Positions 1 through 11,157 of a DNA stretch of 64,000 bases are shown in pieces (the first letter of the stretch is position 1; the number at the start of each line of letters is the position of its first letter). The notes under the pieces are model-generated. The model saw only the letters and a program-made list of their open reading frames with translations. It did no database searches and was not told the origin of the DNA. A program made the translations under genes and the position numbers. The stretch is from positions 2,666,001 through 2,730,000 of the forward strand of contig NC_057318.1 in assembly GCF_000687475.1 (NCBI RefSeq), given 5' to 3'. The DNA comes from Ustilaginoidea virens. Taxonomy: Eukaryota > Ascomycota > Sordariomycetes > Hypocreales > Clavicipitaceae.

Positions 1-380
1 TCTACTATATAGTTTATAGCCTCTCGCACTTTTCTTAGCACCATTAGGGGGATATAGTCCTATAGCTCTTTTATGAAGTCTTTAATTATATCGGCTATAG
101 GTTATATCCGCCCTTAGGTAGGCTTAGTCTCGGTCTATTAGCATTATGTGCTATTTGCGATCGTAATAATCGGGTTATAGCGGCTTTATGTAATACCGCC
201 CCTATTCCCTCTATCGATATTTATTACTTTATTTGCGCCTATTGCGCCTACTCCCTAGACGCGATACACTATAGGCAAGGGGGGTAAATGGACGAGAAAA
301 AGCGATTGGGAATATTAGACTTAATTTTACAGGCGGTTCTATACCGCTACCTAGGTGCGGGCGAAATCGCGAAAGTTTTT
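1..380 (-). mobile_element. Tad1-like LINE, 5' end (partial, minus strand)
   Basis: This is the 5' terminal part of a non-LTR retrotransposon read on the minus strand. The same sequence ends two other LINE copies in the window, near 47080-47457 and 62190-62559. All three finish with the same motif, a GCGGGCGAAATCGC-type run followed by a short T-tract, which on the minus strand is the LINE 5' start. The rest of this copy lies before the window. Immediately to the right, Gypsy-B1 internal sequence resumes, so this LINE is nested inside that element. The duplicated target site cannot be confirmed because the 3' end is not visible. Heavily RIP-mutated; no open reading frame survives. Confidence 0.85.
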
Positions 381-469
381 TATAAGGTTTCTTTCTACCT
401 TCTTTATATACTTTAAAGAGAAATTAGCATTAGTAGGGGGGCTTAAATAGCCCGAGTCGGTTAAACTAA

Positions 470-3400
470 AAATACTCTAATCCGCTTTTAATCTTATATA
501 TTAAATAAGATTATCGGCCTAAGGGTCTCTTATAAGGACTATAAGGCAGCCATTATATAATACCGCGAAATCGCTATTAACCTAGAGATAAGTCTTACCG
601 TAAAACGCTATATAGACCCTTCCTAAGATTATAATAATAATACCTAAGATCTGCTGATAACCGCTCGGGATAAAGATAATAATACGCCTATAATAGGCAT
701 CTATAAGCTAGGTTTAAAAGGCAAGCGAAAGTTATTTAATAAGAAAGCAGTATAGATTTTAAGGGAAGTCCTTAAGGAGTGCTACTAGAAGTCCCTTTAT
801 ACCTAATATAAGAATACCAGCTATAAAATATAAGAATATAAGCTAAAGCTGGCCCGGCCCCTATAAGAAATAACTATAGCTTCTATAGACTTAAAGGCTA
901 TAGAAGCCTTAAGGATCGCCAAGCTTAAAAATAGTAACGATAGTAATACCTAGGGAAAAGACTAGCCTTTAAGCTAAGTCTCGTAAAAGGGCTTAAAATA
1001 CACACTTAGCCCTTAGCTAGATTATAATAAAACCTCTATGTAAAGGAGATTAATAATATTAAAGACCGCATAAATAGACACCCCTTTTTAATCCCGATAT
1101 TATATAATAATTCTATCTTTATTAATACCCTAATTAATTCTAATTGTGATTACTATAGTGCGATAAGCGAAAGAACCGTCTAAAGGTTAGGACTTTAGCC
1201 TATCTACCTACCATCCTATAGAAAGCTTAAGACTGCAATAAATATAAAGAGTCGATCGGGAGAGTAATAAGCTATTACCCCCTTGATTATTTATACCGTC
1301 TATATCGATATTAATATCGATAGATAGCTATTAGCCGTAATACTATATATTATCTTAGGCCTTACTTGCAATATTATCTTAAGGTTGCCTTAAATAAAGC
1401 ACTGCGATATCGAATTATAAGTAAAATAGTACTAACTAAGAATTAAAGCTACTAGCAGCCTACTCGTTAAAGAATTAACTATTTAATCCTTTAGGCCCGC
1501 TATAATAAATATTCTTAGTTTAATCTTTTATAGTATACTATAATAAGTAGTATATACCTAAAATAACTCGACCTCCTTCTTCTCTATAAATTTATAAGAG
1601 CTTATATATATCCTCTGTATTATACTCCTACTATATTAAAATTTAATTCCCTACCTAGTTTAGCTATAGACCCTACCGCTTAAGCTCTAGGATTTTACTA
1701 ACCTTTTCAATAAAACGAAAGCCTCTAGCCTTCTACCGTACTAAAGTATATTTAATTATTATATTAAGCTTAAACCGATCCTAAATAGGGGGCTACCCGA
1801 CCTCCCATAGGGACCGCTATATAATATACCGTAGGACTAGTTACTTAAGGTTCGGAGATAGGTAATTAACCTTATAGATAAAGGATAGATCTATATAAGC
1901 TCCTTATCGGCGGTGGTATTAGTCCTATTCGCGAGAAAAGCGAATAGCAAATAGCATTTTTATATAGATTACTAGGCCCTAAATAAAATTATAGCATAAG
2001 ACTAGTACCCCCTTCTCTTAATTAAGGAGATACTATATTCCCTATCTTAGGCGATATAGTTTATAAAAGTAAATATCTACGCTATATTCTATAAAATCTA
2101 TATCGCTAAAGGCGATAAATACCTAACTGTATTTTAGACCCGCTTTGGCTTTTTTAAGTAGTTAATAACCCCCTTTAGCCTAACTAGGGCTCCTATAATA
2201 TTCTACCAATATATTAATAGGGCCTTAGGGGACTTATTAGGAGATTTTACTACTAATTATTTAGACGACATTTTAATTTATACTAAAAGCTCATAGAAGG
2301 AATATATAGACCGCATTAGGGTTATCTTTAGGCGCCTATAAGATACCGGCCTAAATCTATATCTTAATAAATATGACTTCGCAATAAAGGAGGTATACTA
2401 CTTTAGCTTTATTATAGCGGTAGGGAAGGAGATTTAATTAGACCCTAAAAAGATTAAAATAATCTAAAAATAGGAAGCCCCTATAAAATTATAGGGTATT
2501 TAAAATTTTCTAAGGTTTGCAAATTTCTAATATAATTTTATTTTAAACTTTTCTTATTTAGTAAAGCCTTTAATTCGATTAATATAGAAGGATATCCCCT
2601 TTTAATAGCTTAAAGAGGAAGAAAAAGCTTTCTAAACGCTTAAATAATACTTTATCTTATATTTAGTCTTTACCTAATAAGACCCTAAAAAGGAAATAAT
2701 CCTTAAGGCAAATAACTCTAGTACGGCTTTTAATAGCTACCTCTTTTAGATTAAAGAAGATAAAGCATTCTACTTAATCGTATACTATTTAGTATAGCTT
2801 ATAAAAGCTAAATAGAATTATACTATCCACGATAAGGAGCTGCTTATTATTATCTTATGCCTTAAGGTATAATCGGCTAAATTCTATTCTATTATTACTC
2901 TATTTATAATCCTTATAGACTATAAGAACCTTAAGTACTTCACTTAACTAAAGGAGATATTAGAATACTAAGTGCAATAGGCCGAAACCTTAGCCCTTTT
3001 TAACTTCTATCTTTAATACTAACCTAGCTTATAAGCCTAACGCCCTAATACCTTCTTATAATAAGAGTAGGAGGCAGATAGTATAGTTTTAAGATTCAGC
3101 TAAATCCTTTAACTACTATCTATTTCCGCTATAGAGGCAAACCTAATAGAGGTTTAGTTAGACCTAATAGAAGACTAACCGACTATAGACCTAAGTATAA
3201 TAGAGGATATACTAATAATAGCTTTATCGACTAGAGTCTCCCTGTTTAACAGCTTTTAGATCTTTACTAATATATACTTATAGGCGCTTTAGGACTAGGC
3301 TATAGCCAAAGATAAACTATATTAGGCCCGGTGGAAGGCTATAGTAAATAAAAAATAATGATTCCCTATAGAGGTAAAAACTAAAGAGTAGATTGCAAAT

Positions 3401-4759
3401 TATACCTTAAACGCCTATAGAGTACTACTCTACTGGGGCTAGATTTAGCTCCTTTTATTCAAGCCGTTAATAACTATAGTAATCTAGTAATACTATAACT
3501 CCCCTACTGTAAGGCACCTAGGGAAGAATATAACCTTCTAACTCTTATAATAGGACTATTACTTTAATAATATATTATCTAAAGTAGCTCGGTTTATTTA
3601 GAATTACTAATACTATAAGGCGTATAAGAGCCGCTAATTGCAATAGGGCCTACTCTAGCCTTTACTAATCCTAAATCGGTTTTAGTCTTAAATCTCTATT
3701 AATTTTATAACTAACCTCCTAGCTTATAACGCCTCTAACCCGCATTACATAATAGTTATTACTAACCGCCTATCTAAATATATTCAGCTTAAGGTAATAT
3801 ACTTAATGCGGGTAAAGAATTACGTAAAACGGTTTCTCGACTGCTAGTAGCAGTACTATAGGTTCCCCGCCTAAATTATTAGTAATAGAGGTTTAGATTA
3901 GGTAGGCTAATTCTAGACTATAATATATAAGGCTATTAGGACTAAATAACTCTTCTCGACTATATACTACCCACAGACTAATAGTAGTATAGAGTATATA
4001 AACTAAAAGGTCTAGACTATCTTATACATTAAGATAGCATTTAACTAATATAATTAGCCTTAATATCTTGCGACTTTTTAATACGCTCTAAATAACTAGA
4101 CTTCTTTAGTCACTAGATATAGTCCGAACCGTCTCTTAAATAGCTTCGACTCTTTTATTATAGCACCTCCCCCCGATATTACGCTAAATTTAATAACCCC
4201 TAAAGGGCGAGCAGTATACTTCCTAGCTATAATATAGGAGGGGGGCGAACTCGCCTAAGCTACTATTGCCTTTACTTAATAGTAGTAGTAAAATGCGATA
4301 AATTATTCCTAATGTCTAATAGAATGCTACTAAGTTGGGGATTAGGTTTAGCTAAGCCTATAGAATATTAAGACTAACCGGCCTTATAAGAAGCTTGATT
4401 AGGTATCTACTAAATATACTATTGTAGCTATTCTATCCCCGCTTAATATCCAACTTAATATTCCTAATAATATCCACCCGGTCTTTTACGTTAACCTTAT
4501 AGAATGTGCTGCTTCTAAACTACTATCGAGCTAAATACTTATAGATACTAAGCCTAGCCCCCTATTAGTCCTACTAGAGGGCTCTAATACCCTATATAAG
4601 GAATTTAAAGTTAAGGAGATACTAGCTACTAAAAACGCTTAGGACTATAGCGGCAAACGTAATTTACTAGTAAAATAGAAAGGATATAATTCGCCGACTT
4701 AAGAACCGCTAGAGAACTTTAAGGATACTGCAGTACGGGAGGCATTTAAGGTTAAATAA
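470..4759 (+). pseudogene. Gypsy-B1 gag-pol polyprotein, RIP-inactivated
   Basis: This stretch would encode the gag-pol polyprotein of a chromovirus. Gag-like sequence lies at about 470-1070 and an aspartic protease region at about 1080-1500. RT lies at about 1870-2500 with an intact YLDD box at 2258-2269. RNase H lies at about 2690-2960. Integrase lies at about 3500-4250, beginning with an HHCC-like region whose cysteines read as tyrosine and whose catalytic aspartates partly read as asparagine. A chromodomain lies at about 4590-4755 (remnant of the VKWKGY...TWEPLENF signature, Trp codons now stops). Very many in-frame TAA and TAG codons replace expected Gln or Trp codons. The D-to-N, C-to-Y and Q-to-stop changes are what C:G to T:A mutation produces. 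Not functional. Confidence 0.87.
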
Positions 4760-4849
4760 GGGGATATTTAGATATATAATAGGCCCGGTCGAACCCTATA
4801 GCAACCCTAATATGGAAATAGATGAAATTTTTCCTAGAGAAGGGGGATA

Positions 4850-5101
4850 TATCACAGACTCGGGCTATGCCTATATTATAGATTGACTGGGGCTCGGGCT
4901 GCGCCTATGCCTAGTTTAGGACGGATAATATAAGGTAGACGCACGGGCCTATAAGGCAATGTTAGGGCTCTAGCCCGCGCCATACGGATGTATATAGACT
5001 GCGGAAGGGACCCCATTTAGGCTCTTTAACCTTCCTCCTTAGTTTTATCAATATATCCGATTGACGCCTATTCGCAGCCGCCCTAGGGCCAGTCCGTCAC
5101 A
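4850..5101 (+). repeat. 3' LTR of Gypsy-B1 (252 bp)
   Basis: The LTR follows a purine tract (AGGGGGATA) and ends in CCGTCACA. It matches the LTR at 10497-10749 (Gypsy-B2) over its whole length, with differences that are mostly transitions. It starts TATCACAG, apparently a RIP-changed TGTCACAG, while the terminal CA is kept. Its 3' half resembles the 242-bp Gypsy-A LTR, so the two families are related. Confidence 0.85.
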
Positions 5102-5104
5102 CTA

Positions 5105-8100
5105 ATATATAAAGGATAGATCTGCATAAGCTTTTTATTAGTAGTAGTACTAATCCTATTAGCTAAAAAAAGGAATAGCGGGTAGCATTTTTATATTAAC
5201 TACTATACCCTTAATAAGGTTATAGTCTAAGACCGATACCCCCTTTTTTTAATTAAAGAGACCTTTCCATCCCTATCTTAGGCGAAATAATTTACTAAGG
5301 TTAATATATATATAGCATTCTATAAGATATATATTATAAAGGGCGATAAATACTTAATTGCATTCCATATACGATTCGGATTATTTAAATAGCTTATTAT
5401 ACTATTTAGTCTGATTAGGGCCCCTATAACCTTTTAAAGATATATTAATAGGGTCTTAGGGAATATATTAGGAGACTTTATAACTACCTACCTTAATGAT
5501 GTCTTAATCTATACTAGGGGATTAAAGGCGGACTATATAGGGTGCATTAAGGAAGCCCTTTAACGATTGCAAAAGGCCGGCTTAAATTTAGATCTTAATA
5601 AGTATAACTTTATAGTAAAGGAGGTCTAGTACCTAGGATATATTATAACGGCCGGAAAGGAAATCTATTTAAACCCTAAAAAGATTAAAGCTATTTAGAA
5701 CTAAAAAGCGCCTATAAAATTAAAAGGCGTTTATAGCTTCTTTAGTTTTGCTAACTTCTACTGCGATTTTATCCTAGATTTCTTCTGCTTTATCTACCCT
5801 TTAGTTAGGTTAATAAAGAAAAAGGTCTTATTCTAATAGTTAAATAAAAAAAAAGCAGTATTCTAAGCGCTTAAGTAATATTTTATATTATCTCTAGTTC
5901 TCGCCTAATAGGACCCTAATAAGGAGATGGTTTTTAAGGTAGATAGTTTTAATATAGCCCTTAGTGGCTATCTATTATAAGTCGGGGAGGATAGTATACT
6001 CTACCCTATTATATACTATTCCGCTCACTTATTAAATGCAGAATAAAACTATACTATATACAATAAGGAACTCTTTACTATTATCTCTTGCCTAAAAGTA
6101 TAATTAATAGAACTCCGCTTAATAGCCTCTTTTTCTACTATCCTTACCGACTATAAGAACCTAAAGTACTTTACCCGACTATAAAAAATATCTAAGCGAT
6201 TGTAAAGGATTGGCCCTAAGACGGCTGCGAATAGGCGTTAATAATATGTATTAAATAGACTAAAGAGGAAGGAAAAAGATCCAAGTAGGAACCTTCTATC
6301 TAGTCTATTTATATCCCGATCATAATACGTATTGGAGTCCTAGTATAGTCCCATGACTCCGTCTATTGCCCTTCTTAGGCTAGACGCAGGCGCAGCCCGA
6401 GTCCTAGCCACATTGTGGCCCGGGCGTAGCCCGAGCCCGTGACAGCGATAAGCCTAATAGGCTAAGACTCTAATACTCTTTAATTTCTATTTTTAGTATA
6501 GGCCAGGGTTTTAAGCCTAATGCCTTAATATACTTTCTCAATAAGAATAAAAGGCAGATAAAGTAAAGCTATAAATTAGCTAGATCCTAAAACTACTATT
6601 TATCTTAGCACTCAATATAGATAAAATAGAAGGCAAAAAGATACTAATTTTAGCCCTAAAGACTACCCTACCTTACGGCCTATATATCTTCGCTAATTCC
6701 TACCTTTAAGCTATCTAAGACTAAATGATATCTAAAAATAGTATATATCGGGCCTAATAGATAGTAGTCGCAAATAGGGAATAATATTTTTTAGTAGAAG
6801 TAGCGATATAAGAATAAATTGCTAATTATACCCTAAATATATAGAATATGCTCCTTTACTAGGTATAGATATAGCTCCTATTATTTAAGCCTTTAACCAC
6901 TATAGTAATCTAATGCTACTATAACTTACCTATTATAGGCTACCTAGGGAAAAACACTACCTTTTAACTATTATAATAGAATTATCACTTCGATAATATA
7001 TCGTCTAAGGTAGTAAGATATATTTAGAATTGCTAATATTATAGGGTGTATAAAAGCTGCTAATTACGCCAAGGCCTATTGCAACTGCTACTAATCGCGG
7101 ACCGCTTTTAGTTATAGATATCGATCGACTTTATAACTAACCTTTCTGCCCGCAATACCTCTAACCCGCGATTTCTTATAGTAATTATAGACTGCTTATC
7201 GAAATATATTTAGCTTAAGGCTATATACTTAATAAAAGCAGAAGACTACGCAAAACGCTTCTAATAGTATTAATAGCATTTTTATAGCTTCCCTAGGGAG
7301 ATTATTAATAATTAAGGTTCGGATTAGGTAGGATAATTTTAATTTATGCTATATAAATTAGTTAGGATTAAGTAACTTCTATTAATAGTATACTACCCCT
7401 AAACTAATAGCGGCATAGAGCAAATAAACTAAAAAGTATAAGCGGTCCTCTATATTATAGTTTTCTTTAATTAATACAATTAGCTATATCTCTTGCGATA
7501 TATTAATTTATATTAAACAACCGGATATTATCTATTACCGGGTTTAGCCTAAACCAGCTGCTTAATAGGTTTAATATTCTGATTATCGCCCTACCTCTAG
7601 AGGTAACCTTAAGCTTAACTACCCTAAAGGGGTATATAGCTCTCTTTTTTAATAACCTTAAAAAGGGATAGAAATTAGCCCAAACTACTATCGCCTTTAC
7701 ATAATAACGATAGTAAGATACTACTAATTATTTATAATGCCCGGCCGAATACTTCTAGGTTAATAATTAGGTATAATTAAACCTCCAGAATATTAAAATA
7801 AATCGCCTATATAAAAAGCTCGATTAGGTCTCTACTAGATATACTATTATTACTATCCTATTATTACTTAATATCTAGCTCGATATCCCATATGGCATTT
7901 ATTTAGTTTTCTATATTAACCTAATCGAATGAGCCGCTTTTAATCTATTACCTAATTAGGTAATAACGAATATATTATTTAGGCCCCTATTTATCCTCCC
8001 CTAAGATTCTATAAACCTATACGAGGAATATAAAGTTAAAGAAATACTTATAGCGAAAAACGCATAGGGCTAAAAACGGAAATATAATATACTCGTAAAA

Positions 8101-8184
8101 TAAAAAAAGTATAATTTACTAATATAAGAACCCCTAGAAAACTTTAAAAATACTACTGTATAGGAAATATTTAAGGCTAAATAG
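5105..8184 (+). pseudogene. Gypsy-A1 pol (RT, RNase H, integrase, chromodomain), RIP-inactivated
   Basis: Degenerate pol of a chromovirus. RT begins at about 5110; its catalytic box reads YLND at about 5490-5501, so the first aspartate has become asparagine. RNase H follows, is interrupted at 6200 by a solo LTR, and continues from 6450. Integrase sequence lies at about 6930-7620 and a chromodomain at about 8025-8180, just before the stop. Numerous TAA/TAG codons replace Gln or Trp codons throughout. The same frame and domain order are found in Gypsy-A2 at 37130-39964. Gag and protease are absent here. Confidence 0.85.
6201..6444 (-). repeat. Solo LTR of Gypsy-A family (244 bp) with 5-bp TSD GCGAT
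   Basis: A lone LTR in minus orientation sits inside Gypsy-A1 pol. It is flanked by GCGAT on both sides (6196-6200 and 6445-6449), and the uninterrupted site is visible in Gypsy-A2 near 38230. Unlike the other Gypsy-A LTRs it keeps both terminal dinucleotides (TGTAAAGG...CCGTGACA on the plus strand) and many CA and TG dinucleotides. It is therefore much less mutated. It probably arose by LTR-LTR recombination that deleted an inserted full element. Confidence 0.92.
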
Positions 8185-8299
8185 GGGGATATTAAGACTT
8201 ATAATAGGCCTAGCTATGTCCTAAAATAAGGTCTATTAGACTAATAAATAATACCGAATGCCTACTACTATAAGCAAAATATAAAACAATAAAAACACT

Positions 8300-9605
8300 T
8301 TAAAAATATATATATATATACATATATATATAATAAACTAAACTAGGGCCGATATAGGCTTATCCCTAATATACCCCCTCCTAAGGCTACCCTTTATCTC
8401 CCTAAGCCTCTTCTTATTCCTATAGCGGTATATAGGCTGGTAGTAGCAGGGGTCTTCGCGGGGTAAGGCGTATATATAGGCTATATATTAGACGGGGATA
8501 ATTCCCTATATATCTATAATATAATAGAGTTTATAAGCTACTATAAGGCGAATATAATAGGGGTATATTAGGAGATAATAAGACCTTTTAACGAGATAGG
8601 GCTAAACGATATAATATTTATAGCAGCAACTGCGATAAAAATAGTATAAACATAGGGGGCTATAGAGTAGGGTCTGCCTATTATTGCAGGGGTTATATTA
8701 GATAACCTTATGCTAGCAGCAGTAAAGCCTCTATATAATATTAGCCGCCTTAGTCGTATAATAGTTCCCCTTTTGCATAATATATAGGGAGGGTAGGCCG
8801 AGATAGAGGCAGAGGCAATCGCAGATATTAAGCTCTAACCTAGTACTACTCTATCCTAGCATAATACTCCTAGGCTTCTACTTACGTTTCTTTTATAATA
8901 TTCAGTATAGGGGCGAGATCTATAACAGACTTAGCCTAACGCCAAAAGGGTGTTAATACTGTAGATATAGTAGAAACCATATTAGAGGCATCTCTTAGCC
9001 TAAATGCTAAACGTAGGGCGCGGGGGGCTACCTATTCGGCAGCAAAAATACAATATTATTAATTATTTAAGCTTAAAACTCGGGACGGGGGTTAAAATAG
9101 CGGTATGCGTTTTCTATATATCTATCCTAAGATAAGCGGGCTCTATAATAGCCCTCCCCTCCTTTACTATCTTAATTTAGTTGTATAAAATATATTATAA
9201 TATAGGGTTCCCCGCGAGATATTAATTAAGCTATACGCAAGATATATAAGAATTAGCGTAGCTTTTGCACCCCTTTGCTTTTCTATAACGCTTATAAATA
9301 GGTAGCTCTTTAGTCGCTTGCATATATTTAGTATATTTATCGCATAGGAACTCTTCGTCTTTTATATATTAATACTCCTTATCTAAAGAATCCCCCTTTA
9401 GAAGATAATTACCTATAGCGCGGTATAGCTTTTATGGACGAGTAGGACCTATTCCTCCCCCGGTAGGGGTATTACTAGTAGCAGATAAGGATATATTTAG
9501 ATTCTAAACGGGGTCAGTATAAGACGCTTACGATATAGATAGGGATTTAAGACCTATTAATAGGCTTTATAATAGGTTAGATTAGGTCTCGCTATAAAAG
9601 GAGTT
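8300..9605 (-). pseudogene. Candidate antisense ORF in the Gypsy-A1 3' region
   Basis: Between the pol stop (8184) and the 3' LTR (10132) the minus strand shows a long reading frame whose stops are all of the RIP type. Reading from about 9605 leftwards it passes a segment beginning KEY-stop-YIKDEEF, then a lysine/arginine-rich segment with two cysteines (KRYRKAKGCKSYANS), then KTHTAI. The same frame with matching residues is read in Gypsy-A2, where it crosses a LINE insertion. One small indel near 9090 shifts this copy. A protein-like frame further upstream (about 9650-10060) could be its first part, in another phase. I do not recognise the family. It may instead be conserved only because both copies descend from one element. 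Confidence 0.5.
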
Positions 9606-10131
9606 AGCAGCTAGCTGTAATAGAGATAGATTTCGGTAAAAATACTAATGTAATTGGGGCGGAAATAAAGCTTTAATTAATTAGCAAGTGATATAAGTTT
9701 AATGCGGGATAAAACTTAAAATAATAGGGACTTTCGATACTTATTATTAGCCTTAATAGAAAGAAGGGAAAAGGAAAAGGAGCCTTTAATAAGAAATAAT
9801 AAAGATTATAAAAGGATTCCTAGTCGATAGCTAACGAAAAAATTTTTATAACGTTCCTAGCTATATCGGTTAACCTCTAGCTAGCAATATCATAATAAAC
9901 TTCTATATATTTCTACTATTCTATTCCCAATTAACGACTATACAACTCCTATTAATTATATAGCTATGCCTGCTACGCTTATAGATGAATCCTTCCTATA
10001 CCTGGCAATTGGCCTATATATGGATTTAAGGATATTGCGGCGTAGTATTTAGTGATATAATTGGTTCCTAGTGGAGGACTAATTAATAATAAAGGGCGAT
10101 TTTTCCGACCCCGAGATAGAGGAGGGGGGTA

Positions 10132-10373
10132 TATTATAGGCTCGGGCTACGCCCGCGCTATAATATAGCTAGGACTCGGGCTGTGCCTGCAATTAGCCTA
10201 AGGAGTATTGGTATAGGGTTATAAGGCCTCGCTAAGGACTCGGCCCGTACTATATATAGGTATAAATAGACTACTTAGAGGCCCTTATTTAGGTCCTCTC
10301 TCTATCCTCCTTAGTCTATTTAATATATTCATTTGATGCCTATTTGCAGTAGCCCTAGGGCTAGTCCTTTATA
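10132..10373 (+). repeat. 3' LTR of Gypsy-A1 (242 bp)
   Basis: Begins TATTATAGGCTCGGGC directly after the purine tract GGAGGGGGGTA (10121-10131) and ends CCTTTATA. It matches the Gypsy-A2 LTRs at 34802-35043 and 48276-48517, all exactly 242 bp. The terminal CA reads TA here, as expected from CpA mutation. The upstream purine tract is the plus-strand primer. Confidence 0.88.
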
Positions 10374-10749
10374 CTATAGCATAGGAGGCATTTGAGGTTA
10401 AATAGGGGGATATTTAGATATATAATAGGCCCGGTCGAACCCTATAGCAACCCCGATATAGCAAATAGATAAAATTTTCTCTAGAGAAAGGGGGTATATT
10501 ACGGATTCAAGCTATACCCGTATTATAGATTGGCTAGGGCTTAGACTGCACCTATATCTAGTCCGGACGGATTATATAAGGCAGACATGCGGGCCAATAT
10601 TGCAATATTAGGGCTCTAGCCCGCACTATATACGGATGTATATAGACTGCGGAAGGGACCCGATTTGGGCTTTTCTCCCTTCTTCTTTAGTTTTATTAAT
10701 ATATCTGATTGATGCCTATTCGCAGTCGCCCTAGGGGTAGTCCGTTACA
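10374..10749 (+). mobile_element. Gypsy-B2: 3' end of gag-pol plus 3' LTR
   Basis: About 120 bp of Gypsy-B internal sequence, collinear with 4730-4849 of Gypsy-B1 (end of the chromodomain frame and 3' untranslated sequence), is followed by a 3' LTR at 10497-10749. The remaining 5' part of this copy is displaced beyond the window by Gypsy-A1. The right flank, GCCAC at 10750, is LINE sequence corresponding to about 43203 of the full LINE, so Gypsy-B2 inserted into the outer LINE. Confidence 0.83.
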
Positions 10750-10886
10750 GCCACTAATATATAGTTAATTCTATCGGTTATGCTTATCTTATCAATTTTT
10801 TTAAAGAACTATTAGTAGATATAGTTAAGATAGAGGTTAATTAAGGATATAGCTGCTTTAGTCTTAAGGGTATTTAATAGTATAGT
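10750..10886 (-). mobile_element. Outer LINE piece 1 (inside ORF2)
   Basis: Matches about 43203-43340 of the full-length minus LINE. Its last 14 bp (10873-10886, TTTAATAGTATAGT) are the target duplication created by the forward LINE that follows; the second copy is at 34398-34411. Confidence 0.85.
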
Positions 10887-11157
10887 ATCGAAAACTTTCG
10901 CGATTTCGCCCGCACCTAGGTAGCGGCATAGAACCGCCTCTAAAATTAATTCTGATATTCCTAATCGCTTCCTCTTGTCCATTTACCCCCCCTCACCTAT
11001 AGTATACTGCGTCTAGGGAGTAGGCATAATAGGCGCAAACGAAGTAATAGATATCGATAGAGGGAATAAAGGCGGCATTACATATAGCCGCTATAACCTA
11101 ATTACTATAATTATAAATAGTATACTATGCAACTAGACTGAGACCGAGCCTGCCTAA
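10887..11157 (+). other. LINE 5' untranslated region
   Basis: About 270 bp from the LINE start (ATCGAAAACTTTCGCG) to the first ATG of ORF1. It is conserved in the other LINE 5' ends at 1-380, 47190-47457 and 62290-62559 and keeps several CpG sites. It presumably carries the internal promoter; no motif is clear enough to name. Confidence 0.6.

Larger units (their letters stand above)
381..5101 (+). mobile_element. Gypsy-B1 chromovirus LTR retrotransposon (5' end outside window)
   Basis: A degenerate Ty3/Gypsy element in plus orientation. Gag remnants come first, then protease, RT, RNase H, integrase and chromodomain, ending in a 3' LTR at 4850-5101. The 5' LTR is not in the window; a LINE (1-380) sits inside the 5' part. 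The right flank, from 5102, is internal sequence of Gypsy-A1, so this element appears to have inserted into Gypsy-A1. The presumed 5-bp target duplication on the right is CTAAT (5102-5106); its partner would lie left of the window. Composition is strongly TA-rich with very few CA or TG dinucleotides. Confidence 0.88.
5102..10373 (+). mobile_element. Gypsy-A1 chromovirus LTR retrotransposon (5' part outside window)
   Basis: This second Gypsy family is collinear with Gypsy-A2 (34802-48517) from just before the RT domain to the 3' LTR. The 5' LTR, gag and protease are missing here because Gypsy-B1 interrupts the element at 5102; the missing part presumably lies left of the window. A solo LTR of the same family is inserted at 6201-6444. 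The 3' LTR is 10132-10373. The right flank (10374 on) is the 3' end of another Gypsy-B copy, so Gypsy-A1 is itself nested in Gypsy-B2. The gap of ~1.95 kb between the pol stop and the 3' LTR is long and seems to hold an antisense ORF. Confidence 0.85.
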
